Shown piece after piece: positions 1 through 15,340 of a stretch of 35,540 bases of DNA. The DNA is from Lingula anatina. Taxonomy: Eukaryota > Brachiopoda > Lingulata > Lingulida > Lingulidae. A program made the translations under genes and the position numbers. Each line of letters begins with the position of its first letter. Position 1 is the first letter of the stretch. The stretch covers positions 9,254-44,793 of the forward strand of contig NW_019775463.1 in NCBI RefSeq assembly GCF_001039355.2, read 5' to 3'. The notes beneath the pieces are model-generated. The model made no database searches. It saw nothing but the letters and a program-made list of their open reading frames with translations, and had not been told where the DNA came from.

Positions 1-550
1 TACATATACTTAAGCAGCGGTTTATATCCACCCACAAAGCTCACTATTTTGGGGGGGGGGGGGGGGGGGGGGGTCATTCAAAGCGCACAGAAAAAAAAAC
101 ACTCCTGCTGCTGTGTCAGGAATGGTAGTCCACTAGGAATCATAGTTCGTTTGCCAGGTGACATATTCGTCCAATATACCAACCCAATACTAGCTCCGAC
201 TAACCCTCGCCTGTACTTCAGTCTTACACCACCATTCCTGTCACACCTGGCGCTGAAATACCCATACCCACTAGTGACACCTTGCGGGACCAGCTTGCGT
301 TATCTGGTGTGTTGCTAAAAATAGCCCAGTAGCGCAAAGTGTCACACCGTGCAGTTTTAAAAAAATATTACCCGTATTGCAAATTATTTATAAATAAAAT
401 TTGCCAATATTATTGAAATTAATAGTCAGTTTGGGTGATCATAGAAAATTGAGGGAAATGTAAAATTCCGTTTTATTTCAGTATTTTTTCCCCCCTTCAT
501 TTCAAATCTGCGGAGCTATTATTGTTTTCCTTGGTTTTCCGTTCTCGAAA
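1..550. other. Upstream flank of RNF32, no gene seen
   Basis: There is no exon-like sequence with recognisable homology here. It holds a 23-G run and otherwise AT-rich sequence up to the RNF32 start codon. The RNF32 promoter and 5' UTR should lie here, but I see no TATA box or other element I would defend. Confidence 0.5.
51..73 (+). repeat. Poly-G tract (23 G)
   Basis: An uninterrupted run of G. A similar G-rich tract borders the 40-N gap at 11136, so such runs are probably poorly sequenced in this assembly and the length may be wrong. Confidence 0.9.
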
Positions 551-5110
<4,560 letters not shown>

Positions 5111-5870
5111 AGAAAAATATTTAGAGATTTGGTGCTAATTTTTAAATAACGAGAGTCTTAATTTTTAAATTGTTACCCCCTTGAAAACAATTCGAGCCCG
5201 CTCATTAGTTAAAAGTGACTGTATACCTTTAATTTTATGCAATCAAATATCATCACCCTAGGGTATAAAGTCTGACCAAAACGTATTCTCATGCAACTGC
5301 CCAAAAAAAAAAAGGGTAAAATGTTTTAATTAACCATACTTTGCCCAATTTAACATGCTTTTGGTTATGATTTGGATTCGATCAGAATTTTCCAGTACTT
5401 TGACTTGAAGGCATTTATCCAAGTTAAATGAAAATGAAGGAAGGTAATATAACTTGATGAGGTACTTTCTTGGCAAACATCTTAATTATTCAAAAATTCA
5501 AAAATGTAAAATGTGAGCTACAAATTTATCATAAGTTTGTCTTTTACTGAAGAAAATCAGCATATAATCAAAGCAAACACATTTAATGTGATTCAAGTTT
5601 GAATAAACAAATATAAAAATTAATATTAAATACGCTTTGAAGATATTTTACTTTTGTGTCTTATATCAGCTTTTTCTTGACAAGCTCTCATTCTTCCATG
5701 CCAAGCAGAAGTATATTTCTTAAATCTGCCCTAAAAGCTTTAAATGCAGTAGCCTAGCTTGTGTTTGAATAAATTTTCCCAGACTGCCAGATCTTGCACA
5801 GATTAGAAAAACCATAAAAAATATTGGCACAGCACATCTGTATTTGCCATCAAATTGTTTTAAAAATATA
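5111..5870. other. Convergent 3' intergenic region, RNF32/MTX2
   Basis: This is 760 bp between the RNF32 stop (+) and the MTX2 stop (-). It is AT-rich with no exon-like ORF and should hold both 3' UTRs. No transposon signature was seen. Confidence 0.6.
5602..5607 (+). terminator. Candidate RNF32 polyadenylation signal AATAAA
   Basis: AATAAA about 490 nt downstream of the RNF32 stop. A second AATAAA lies near 5767. In AT-rich DNA the hexamer alone is weak evidence. Confidence 0.35.
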
Positions 5871-8800
5871 CTAAGAAGCTTCTGTAGCAGAGAAGTACTG
5901 CTGTTCTATCCTGGCACAGAAGTGCACTAAATTGTCAAAGTTTTTTACAATCTCTGCTAATTTATTCACTGGCATAGGTGTTGTGAGGATTGTGAACAGG
6001 TGTCCAAAAACCAGGGCATCCAGCTCTGTTGGTCTGAAAGTAAAATTGTATTTTGAGAATTTGGGTGAAAAAAAATCAACTAATACAATTTTTTTTTTCA
6101 AATTCACATTTTCAATGCGTCATGTATCCAATTGCTCTGATGAACATGGAGGCTACTTCAAGCTCTTTTAGTGGTGAACTTATTTGAAGTTGTGGTAAAG
6201 AATTAACTGCTGTCACAAAAAATCAAAATGAAAACTAAAATATCACAGAAAAATAAAATTGTACAAAAATAAATATTATTGCAGATCAAACTGTATTTAT
6301 GACATACCTAATAGGCTAATACTGTAAATTAGGTTTTTCAATCCTTTTGTGTAATGATGATTACAAGGTATAGTGTAATAAGTTATTTCTAAAGAAATTT
6401 GACATCTTTTTCCTATGCATTATGGAACATCTACATGTAGTTTTTGTGTTTAAAAGGACATTCGAAAGAAACATTTAGGCTCTACCTGTTCCCAAAGAAA
6501 AAGTTGTTTTTATCTAGTCTTTCTGAAAGGGCTTGGCAACATGTCTGCACCTCCTCACAAACCTGAAAATAAATTGCACAAAAACAGTCAAGTCTGGTTT
6601 CCAGTCAAGGTCATCTTAGCCTGGGGTTGGTTTCACAGAAAGTCTGAAGTTGGCTTTGGGGCTAAAATTTCAGCCTACTAAGACTAAGCAATAGCTGACT
6701 TAGTTGTATTTTTAAAAGGGATCCAAAATGTCATTCTTCATTCCTCTGTGTAGCAGCTTTGGTCCCTGGAAAAATGTGACTGTCTTCCTTTTACTTTCAG
6801 TGGTGACAGTAGCCCACTTATGTCGAGTAGTGTCAGCCTGAGTAAGGTTCACCCACCGTAAAGCAGTGCAAATATTATTGACATATCATGATAATATATA
6901 CACCTTTTCATTAAATACAGTCTAAAACCAAAATTTTCAAAAATTTGAATTGTACCAAATTTTTTCTACAACTGTTTTTGTGTTGTAGATGATATGCACA
7001 GTAATTCAGAAAAAAAAATACATTTCTGCCCCAATTTACCATAATCCTTATCACATTCAAATTTGCTCAAGTTCTTCCCTTGTTATCTCACCTCACTCAG
7101 TGTTTTCTGAGACCATCCTAAGGCTTTGAGTCTACTGGTTTCTTCATACCATTTCTTCAGAGGTACCAGCTTATTAAGGGGCCAAGGGTAGGGGGAACCA
7201 TACCTAGGTTTTGTGACCTTAAATATTAAAGCATATGGTTAACCGAGTCTGAACAGTGTTACTAAGTTAACTAAGGATGCTAACCCTTCAATAAATGTGA
7301 CTTTTCATAAATTATGATTTTTTTCTACAATTAAATCCTGTTGATTGCATGTGCTTGTAGCATTATATAGGGCCTATATACCAAATGTAAAATGATGGAA
7401 ATGATCTTTTTTGCAATCAAATCCCACTGTTATATGTCAGGCTTTTAGTATGTATTTAGGGCCTTTGTTAGTGCTGTAGACAAACAACATTATGCAGTGG
7501 CTTGTCTTGTACAAATTTGATCACATGAGGCTAAAACTTGCAGTTGGATGGAATTTTTGAGTGAAAGTGGAGCAAAATTAATTTATGTTCATTACCTCTC
7601 AGATCACCTATGATAACATGCTATTAAAATTTTAATTAACCCGTCTTTGAATGCATTATGTTAAAATTTTGCTTTTCATAAATATAAAAATTTTAACAGA
7701 AAAACCGATGGAAGAAGAGCCTGGGAAATAGTGAATGTACGTTATCTTAAACAAAAATGGAGGACTTTCACAATTTTGATCTCACCAAGATAAGTACTGT
7801 TACTAAATATTACTTACAGTTTGTAGCACTGTGGCATCACACCAGGATATATAGTGCTAAAATAAAGATCACATCATGTAAATTCATTAAAGATGTTCTC
7901 AACCTAAGTGCAAGGATTGATTTTGTATCTGGATCACATTCTGTATCTCATTGATACAAGTGCTATATTATAGTGTAACCAAGGCTTCCCCAAGAGAGCT
8001 GTCCAACTTCCACTTGGATGGCCATTACTCCCAAAAGACAGCCCATATTTCTAAAAACAGCTGGATGGCTTAAAAAATTGGGTTGATTGGCTGGGCTTGC
8101 ATGGGCTGTACTGCCTTTAAATTGATCACCAGATGAGCTTCATATTTTGGACCCCCTGTACCCCGTATCATTGGGAAACCCCTTAGTGTAACAAAACCAA
8201 CAAAACCCAGTTCTTCCACACATAACAAAGAGTAAATGCAAGACTTTCAGAAATATTACAACAATAAAGATTTAGCTTGACATGAGTGGGGTTCTGTTGT
8301 ATACACAATTCAGTGAACTTATTAATAATAAATATGTATTATTATTATTATTATCTCATTTTTCCAAACAATATGAATTGAATCACAACCCACCTCAGCA
8401 TTGACCAGTATGTTATCAACCAAAGCCATATAGGCTCTCATCTCAGCTCTCTCAGTGTCATCCAGGTTGGCACTGAGATGGAATCCCTGCAAAATACACG
8501 ATTTTCTATAGTGGACAACATAGTGATTCTGTACTCTGACTTTGACAAATGTTGGATCTTGGGTCATAGTTGGAGGAATTCTTTTTCAGTACTCATTCAA
8601 TGCATATGAAGACTACTGTAAATCAAAGTCCCAACAAAAAATCCGTAGTATCCTTATACTATTTTTTTCTTTTTACTTAGATGTTCATTATACTTTGGAT
8701 AATATCATTCAAACCATACTGTGAATAATTACTTATTAAAAAAAAAGAATATCTACTATAATCTACTCAAACAAATGCAGTGAAAACAGAAACTAGATGT

Positions 8801-10220
8801 AAAGGGATTCTGTATCCCAGTAAAAGAGAAATACCAGAGAGTACACCAAAAAAGTTGCAACTACTTATAAACAATGATTACTAGTACAGAGATATGTTCA
8901 TGTGAACACCAGCAAAGAGAGCTAAAATAAAAAAAGACAAACCCTACAGCTGCATGCTTACATGTACCTTAGTGTTGACAAAACCAATGATGGGTTCAAA
9001 TTCTGAGATGAGAAAAGGTCCTATCTGGATGAAGGGCACCTTGCCTTAGTAACAATAATAATAACAGATTGAAAATAAGTTAGTACAGAATGATAATAAC
9101 CTTGTTATGATTATCTGCATCTTCTTTAATAAAAACACTTTGGTGAAATCATTTTGGTACAATAAATCCTTTTAAATATCCTACTCTAATCAATTTAGCA
9201 TGCAACTTGAATAGATTTAGGGCTTTAGTCTTAAATATTAATTACTCACAAGACATGGATTTACCGTAACTGACTGGTTCTATAATACTAATGCAAATAT
9301 GAAATGTGGGTTATATTATATATATATATGAAGGGAAAATAAACACTTTTACCTGATGGGGACATGTGTTCTGCATTGTTTCTCAAAACCACTGAATACT
9401 TGAGCCCACACATCTCTAAAAATGCTTTCACACTCAGGCAGCTGGCACTGTCAGGGAGCAGAATTTGGCCAGCTGAAGTAAAAGATTTTTAAAAGAGACT
9501 ATTGGGTTCTGGTTAAATATTCTGAAATTGCTTCTTCAAAATGTTTACAACAACAAAGCATCATCATTATCACCATCATCATAATAATAATAATAATAAT
9601 AATAATACTAGTACATAGATAAACAAGATGGAACAAAATTAATAAAAAGAAACACAGAAAAAGATCAAAAGGATATAATCAATTACTATAAGTAACTGTT
9701 AATTTAGACAGTTAATTATGATAACATAAAATAATATAAAAATACTAACTTAATAAACACACACACACACGAAACATACAAGTAACTAATTTGTTTGACA
9801 ATAGTTATATTTTAAAACCGTTTAAATGTAATTTGAGAAAAGCATTCTGGTTCACCTTAACATACCTTCATAAGTTTGATAGAGATTCACATTATCCGGC
9901 CATGGTTCTTTTGCTGAATTTAGAAGAAAATTCAATTTATTCTTACAGTTACGTAGTTAAAATCAAGCTGTATGGTATTGGTAATACCGTAGGCGTAGTT
10001 ATTACCCTACTCCATACGCTATTCAACACTGTAGAGCAGGGCGCAACATGTAACTAGTTGTTACAGTGCATATGATAGTAAAAGGACTGTACGCCACTGA
10101 TTGATGTAAGAGAGAGAGAGAGAGAGAGGATTTAAGCATCTGTTAACGAACAGCAAAATCATTCTCACCTCCTAATTCCACAGTCATAGCTGACGCAACC
10201 ATTTCTTTGAGAGTCGTCAT
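5871..10220 (-). CDS. MTX2: Metaxin-2, mitochondrial outer-membrane import/assembly protein
   Basis: Nine exons on the minus strand, in coding order: 10220-10169, 9913-9866, 9472-9353, 9044-8968, 8486-8394, 7856-7818, 7217-7092, 6562-6486 and 6033-5871. Phases close throughout and give 264 aa, against 263 in human MTX2. Diagnostic stretches are [11 protein letters not shown] (exon 2), QILLPDSAS with KAFLEMC (exon 3), GKVPFIQIG (exon 4), ERAEMRAYM (exon 5), WCDATV (39-nt exon 6), [11 protein letters not shown] (exon 7) and [18 protein letters not shown] (exon 9). Metaxins have a GST-like fold. MTX2 lacks a C-terminal anchor and works with metaxin-1 and the SAM complex in beta-barrel assembly and in mitochondrial transport. 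No C-terminal hydrophobic anchor is seen here either. Exons 1-2 recur at 13104-13507. Confidence 0.94.
9579..9608 (+). repeat. (AAT)n microsatellite in MTX2 intron 2
   Basis: A run of ATA/AAT trinucleotides, preceded by a degenerate CAT/CATCAT stretch. It lies between MTX2 exons 2 and 3. Confidence 0.75.
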
Positions 10221-11135
10221 TTTGTTTTTATATTTATGCAACTACTGCACGTTTACCGTGCAGGTTCCTCGGTGCCCTTGGACAGAGGGCGATCTTATTC
10301 AAGAGAAGCCTCTTTAGTTAGGATATAATATTAAATGTGATATTGATAAAGATACTTCAAATAATCAAGCGCTCTTATTGAATCCAATAAAATATAATGT
10401 TCGACTATTTTGCGTGAATCACGTCTCTCTATTTTTTTGCAGACTTTTCTTGGTTCTTTCTGCCACCTATATCTTCATTCACATCTAAAAATAGTACAAC
10501 CTATATTTAGCAACACGCTGTCACACATGGTATAAATATTGTCCAAGCGCTACTAATCATAAATAAGAGTACCGGATTAAAAAGCAGAGTGGCTTAGGAA
10601 GAATTCGTAGGTGACAGTCAAAGCCAAATAGGAGTAAGAGAAAAAAAATATCCGGAGAAGACGATTGTTGTGAGTAATTTAGTCAGTTTTTGTAAAGTTA
10701 TGATAATATTAAATTAAGCTGATCGATTGACATGATTCATGCATACAAAATTTGTACTGCTCAATTTTTGTAGTTTTAGTTTGTCCTTCCTGTATACCAG
10801 TATTTTCGCAGGCCAACAAACATGTATGTTGCATATGGATTGTAAATAATCATTTACTTGTTTTGGGTCTTTTCATGTCGATATACCGGCCGGTACATAT
10901 ATTTACCGTTAATTAATGTTTAAGTCCGAACATCGATCGGTAGAACTACGCACGCACGTATACATACATGTACTCGGTTTATGTACAGTACAAAGTATAC
11001 TTAGAACTACAACTGCACCTGTGTATAGAGCTACCGGTACATGTACAAATACGTATGTACATGTGCAGGTGTCACATACGGAAGAGTTAGGGGGCGGTAG
11101 AGAAAGATGGGGGGGGGGGGGGGGGGGGGGGGGGG

Positions 11136-11175
11136 NNNNNNNNNNNNNNNNNNNNNNNNNNNNNNNNNNNNNNNN
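11136..11175. other. Assembly gap of 40 N in a poly-G tract
   Basis: Exactly 40 N inside a G run. The matching place in the second copy (about 14570-14609) is continuous and reads through a GT repeat and a G run, so the true missing sequence is probably small. Confidence 0.95.
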
Positions 11176-11579
11176 GGGGGAGGGGGGCTTAATTATTCTT
11201 GATAAACATCGATCACATATTCTCGTGTATTTTTGTTTTATATATTATACATGTATAGCTTGATAATTAAATCAAAGAAAAGATTTTAAAAAAATGTAGA
11301 TCGTTCTTGTGTTGTAAATCAGTTATTGACAGGTAGAATATGTCGAATCATACATTGTCATTTTTTATTTTTTCTGCCGCGTGATTTTGAGCGATAGAGA
11401 CCGTTCAAAGTCAACTGATATAAAGCCTATCACCAACTGTGCCTAGATGAAGATTAAATGTCAATTGGAAAAGCTAAACAAGAAGTTTTATATTAATTAA
11501 TAGATTAATATGGTAACAAATTTAATTAATTATTAATTTATTGGTTACCAAAATAATGAGCCAGATGTAAAGATACAAT

Positions 11580-11580
<1 letters not shown>

Positions 11581-11614
<34 letters not shown>

Positions 11615-11616
11615 TC
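11581..11616 (+). repeat. (ATTT)n microsatellite, copy 1
   Basis: A TATT tetranucleotide run upstream of RhoBTB exon 1. The matching run in the second copy is near 15005-15040. Confidence 0.85.
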
Positions 11617-11909
11617 ATAATCCTCATTCTGTTTTGAATACAGCGAGCAGATTATTGGGTCAACTGATCTACCGGTAGTGAAATAGATGTACTGTTGCGT
11701 ACTGGTACTGGCACAAGTGTATAACGATCGATGAATACATATATATACAGACACGTGTACCTAGCTTATCAGTTTGAGATAATATAGAGTTGTGAACTTA
11801 ATCTAGGACCCATTAGACTATATGATACGTCCTAGATGTAGATAAAAGTCTATGTTGATATGATGTGCTTGTATACTAAAAGAAATAATTAATTTTAGTG
11901 AAACCAAAC

Positions 11910-12432
11910 ATGCAAAACTTGAAGCTCGTGGTGGTAGGAGATGGTGCGGTGGGAAAAAGTTGTCTCTTGATCAGCTACGCCACGAACGCGTTTCCAAGTG
12001 AATATGTCCCTACAGTGTTTGACAACTACAGTTGTAATGTAATGGTGGATGGAAAACCGATATCTCTGGGACTATGGGATACAGCAGGCCAAGTAAGTCC
12101 CCATCCGCTCTCTCGCTCTCTCTCTCAGTTACCCGTTTTCACCAGAATTATTTTATAAGTATTGATGATTATTATAAAGAAATAAAGCATTAATTACTTT
12201 GGATCAAAATTTTTTTCGACACGATTTTTATATATTCAAATATATTTATGTCTTACATTTTAGGAGGATTATGATCGCTTGCGTCCTCTTTCATACCCAC
12301 AAACAGACGTTTTTCTTCTGTGCTTTTCAATTGTGAGTAGGAGTTCCTTTGAGAATGTGCCGGCAAAATGGTTTCCCGAAATCAGTCATTATGCTTCCGG
12401 TGTTCCTGTGTTGCTCGTGGGATGTAAAAATG
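11910..12432 (+). CDS. Partial RhoBTB fragment: duplicate of exons 1-2
   Basis: Exons 11910-12092 and 12264-12432 match 15341-15523 and 15695-15863 of the complete gene. Exon 2 is identical. Exon 1 has two synonymous changes (CCT/CCC and GGA/GGG). The fragment encodes residues 1-117 of the Rac-like GTPase domain, up to GCKN before the G4 aspartate. No exon 3 follows, because the block stops at the N at 12973. By itself it would give a truncated GTPase with no BTB domains. It is most likely the other allele on an unmerged contig end rather than a separate gene. Confidence 0.8.
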
Positions 12433-12972
12433 GTTAGCAATTGGAATATTTTATTTTAATAATTAAGTTCACTTTTTATCGTTCACGTAAGAGATAGGAC
12501 CTTTTACTTACTATGCTTTTCTGCTTTAAAGGTTGCGAATTAGTAGCGCAAAACCTTGGGAGTGGTCGGAAGATTTGTTACATTTACACAACCTCAAAAT
12601 TGAAATAAAAGTGAATTTAGGGGGCATGGGTTGTATTCCGATCCTTCACTTAACGCGTTGAGGTTTAGGCTATATAGTGTTTTGTCTTTTACGGCTATGC
12701 TCAGATCTTTTCCTGGCAGAGTTTGATTTAAGCTTTAAAAAAAAAAAAGCAACGTTAACAGATGTTAATATACAATGGAGCTACTGGGGAATGTTTCCTA
12801 GAAGTGACTCTGCCTCCGTAGACTTTATTTCTGTATATGTGAATATATAGTTATGAATTTCTTTTTTTTTTTACTTGCAAAGTTCATCTTAATATGAAAG
12901 CCAATATAACTTGCGTACGCCGCAAAACTCGTTTCACGTCTTTCAAAAATGAATTAGATGAAATAAATCAAT

Positions 12973-12973
12973 N
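12973..12973. other. Single N at the junction of duplication A
   Basis: One ambiguous base exactly where copy 1 ends and copy 2 begins. It looks like a placeholder joining two contigs. Confidence 0.85.
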
Positions 12974-12997
12974 TTTTTAATATCCTAGACCCCTTAA

Positions 12998-13020
12998 CAC
13001 ACACACACACACACACACAC
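12998..13020 (+). repeat. (CA)n microsatellite
   Basis: A CA dinucleotide run, longer than the matching run near 9759-9771 in the first copy. Confidence 0.85.
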
Positions 13021-13103
13021 GAAACATTTAAGTAACTAATTTGTTTGACAATAGTTTTATTAAACGTAATTTGAGAAAAGCATTCTGGTTCACCTTGACA
13101 TAC

Positions 13104-13343
13104 CTTCATAAGTTTGATAGAGATTCACATTATCCGGCCATGGTTCTTTTGCTGAAATTGGAAGAATATTCAATTTATTCTTACAGAAGTTACGTAGTTA
13201 ATGAAGCTGTATGGTATTGGGTAATACAGTACCCCACTCCACGCGCTATTCAACACTTGTAGAGCAGTGCGCAAAATGTAACTAGTTGTTACAGTACATA
13301 TGATTGTAAGCAAAGGACTGTAGCCCATTGATTGATGTAAGTT

Positions 13344-13412
<69 letters not shown>

Positions 13413-13507
13413 GAGGATTTAAGCATCTGTTAACGAACAGCAAAATCATTCTCACCTCCTAATTCCACAGTCATAGCTGACGCAACCATTTCTTTGAGAG
13501 TCGTCAT
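13104..13507 (-). CDS. MTX2: Partial MTX2 fragment: duplicate of exons 1-2
   Basis: Exon 1 (13507-13456) and exon 2 (13151-13104) are identical in sequence to 10220-10169 and 9913-9866. They encode the N-terminal 33 residues or so of metaxin-2, through the [11 protein letters not shown] motif. No exon 3 follows, because the block begins at the N at 12973. Read as the head of the next contig, this is the other allele of the same gene end and not a paralogue. Confidence 0.8.
13346..13415 (+). repeat. (GA)n microsatellite, about 70 bp
   Basis: A long GA run. The matching run in the first copy (about 10109-10130) is far shorter, which is the largest length difference between the copies apart from the MITE. 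Confidence 0.9.
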
Positions 13508-14275
13508 TTTGTTTTTATATTTATGCAACTACTGCACGTTTACCGTGCAGGTTCCTCGGTGCCCTTGGACAGAGGGCGATCTTATTCAAGAGAAGCCTCT
13601 TTAGTTAGGATATAATATTAAATGTGATATTGATAAAGATACTTCAAATAATCAAGCGCCCTTATTGAATCCAATAAAATATAATGTTCGACTATTTTGC
13701 GTGAATCACGTCTCTCTATTTTTTTGCAGACTTTTCTTGGTTCTTTCTGCCTCCTATATCTTCATTCACATCTAAAAATAGTACAACCTATATTTAGCAA
13801 CACGCTGTCACACATGGTATAAATATTGTCCAAGCGCTACTAATCATAAATAAGAGTACCGGATTAAAAAGCAGAGTGGTTTAGGAAGAATTCGTAGGTG
13901 ACAGTCAAAGCCAAATAGGAGTAAGAGAAAAAAATATCCGGAGAAGACGATCGTTGTGAGTAATTTAGTCAGTTTTTGTAAAGTTATGATAATATTAAAT
14001 TAAGCTGATCGATTGACATGATTCATGCATACAAAATTTGTGCTGCTCAGTTTTTGTAGTTTTAGTTTGTCCTTCCTGTATACCAATATTATCGTAGGCC
14101 AACATACATTACGTTGCATATGGATTGTAATTAATCATTTTCGATCTTGTGTTGGGTCTTTTCATGTCAATAGGCCTACATATAGATATTTACCGTTAGT
14201 TACTTAGTATACTGTTTAATTTAAGTCCGAACATAGATCGGTAGTAGAACTACGTACGTTTACATACATGTACAT

Positions 14276-14443
14276 CAGGCCCGTAGCCAGCAATTTCAAA
14301 AGGGGGGTTCTTTTTCTGAAAAAGTGGACCTTTTCCCATAAAAACTTAATGTACCTAGATCACATTTTACCCAGAGTGGACCTTTTCCCAGCAAAAGGGG
14401 CGGTTCTTTCGAACCTCCCGAAACCCCCCTGGCTACGGGCCTG
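14276..14443. mobile_element. 168-bp hAT-like MITE, present only in copy 2
   Basis: The ends are perfect 15-bp inverted repeats (CAGGCCCGTAGCCAG and its complement). The interior repeats the phrase GTGGACCTTTTCCC twice. An 8-bp direct repeat ACATGTAC lies at 14266-14273 and 14447-14454, two and three bases away from the ends. The first copy has only one ACATGTAC at the matching site, so this is an insertion. CAGG ends and an 8-bp duplication fit the hAT superfamily. No transposase is encoded. Confidence 0.8.
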
Positions 14444-15004
14444 TTAACATGTACTCGGTTTATGTTCAGTACAGAATATACATAGAGCTACAACTACACC
14501 TGCATGTGTATATAAAGCTTACGCTGCTACCGATACATGTGCAGGTGTCTCGGAAGAGCGGGGTGGTAAAGAAAGTGTGTGTGTGTGTGTGGGAAAGGGG
14601 GGGGGGGGTCAATTAATTATTCTTTATGAACATCGATCACATATTCTCGTGTATTATTGTTTTGTTTATTATACATATGTAACTTGATAATTAAATCAAA
14701 GAAAAAATAAAATATGCAGAATGTTGATTAATTCTTATATGTTGTAAATCAGTTATTGACAGGTAGAATGTTGAATCATACTTTGTCATTTTTTTATATT
14801 TTCTGCCGCGTGATTTTGAGCGATAGAGACCGTTCAAAGTCAACTGATATAAAACCTATCACCAACTGTGCTTAGATGAAGATTAAATGTCAATTGGAAA
14901 AGCTAAACAAGAAGTTTTATATTAATAGATTAATAAGGTAACAAATTTAATTAATTATTAATTTATTGGTTACCAAAATAATGAGCCAGATGTAAAGATA
15001 CAAT

Positions 15005-15040
15005 TTATTCATTTATTTATTTATTTATTTATTTATTTAT
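15005..15040 (+). repeat. (ATTT)n microsatellite, copy 2
   Basis: A tetranucleotide run matching 11581-11616, with one unit altered (TTCA). Confidence 0.85.
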
Positions 15041-15340
15041 CATAATCCTCTATTCTGTTTTGAATACAGCGAGCAGATTATTGGGTCAACTGATCTACCG
15101 GTGGTGAAATAGATGTACTGTTGCGTACTGGTACTGGCACAAGTGTATCGATGAATACATATATATATATATATATACAGACACGTGTACCTGGCTTATC
15201 AGTTTGAGATAATATAGAGTTGTGAACTTAATCTAGGACCCATTAGACTATATGATACGTCCTAGATGTAGATAAAAGTCTATGTTGATATTGATGTGCT
15301 TGTATACTAAAAGAAATAATTAATTTTAGTGAAACCAAAC

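Larger units (their letters stand above)
10221..11909. promoter_or_regulatory. Head-to-head promoter region MTX2(-)/RhoBTB(+), copy 1
   Basis: About 1.7 kb between divergent start codons. The RhoBTB ATG at 11910 lies 11 nt after a good 3' splice site (TTAATTTTAG, ending at 11898), so that gene probably has an untranslated first exon somewhere here. Palindromic ACATGTAC motifs recur between about 10960 and 11060. The region also holds a poly-G gap and an ATTT microsatellite. No TATA box is claimed. Confidence 0.5.
9740..12972 (+). repeat. Direct duplication A, first copy (probable contig-end overlap)
   Basis: This block is nearly identical to 12974-16420 and ends exactly at the single N at 12973. 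It carries MTX2 exons 1-2 (-) and RhoBTB exons 1-2 (+). Coding exons differ only by two synonymous changes (in RhoBTB exon 1), while non-coding parts differ by indels and microsatellite lengths. This copy has the 40-N gap and lacks the MITE found in the other copy. The geometry is that of a tail-to-head overlap between neighbouring contigs from two alleles. Confidence 0.85.
13508..15340. promoter_or_regulatory. Head-to-head promoter region MTX2(-)/RhoBTB(+), copy 2
   Basis: This is the second version of the divergent intergenic region. It keeps the 3' splice site just before the RhoBTB ATG (TTAATTTTAG, ending at 15329), which again points to an upstream non-coding exon. It differs from copy 1 by the MITE at 14276 and by a gap-free GT/G tract near 14575-14609. 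Blocks conserved between the copies are not evidence of function, because the copies are recent. Confidence 0.5.

Noticed and set aside
49-318. 89-aa ORF starting in the poly-G tract
   Set aside because: The start lies in a G homopolymer, the sequence has no recognisable motif, and there is no exon context.
6600-6860. Candidate extra MTX2 exon near 6840
   Set aside because: The reverse strand has an AG acceptor there, but the exon 7 to exon 8 junction (7092 to 6562) is already in phase and matches the family, so nothing is missing.
9791-10057. 88-aa ORF on the plus strand (and its twin at 13041-13262)
   Set aside because: It is the antisense shadow of MTX2 exon 2 and its flanks. The real coding strand gives [11 protein letters not shown].
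10916-11263. 115-aa ORF with poly-Gly
   Set aside because: It reads through a G run and 40 N, so it has no support.
11910-12432. A second functional Rho GTPase gene
   Set aside because: The sequence is nearly identical to the complete gene, it stops at a single N, and the structure matches a contig overlap. It is kept only as a fragment.
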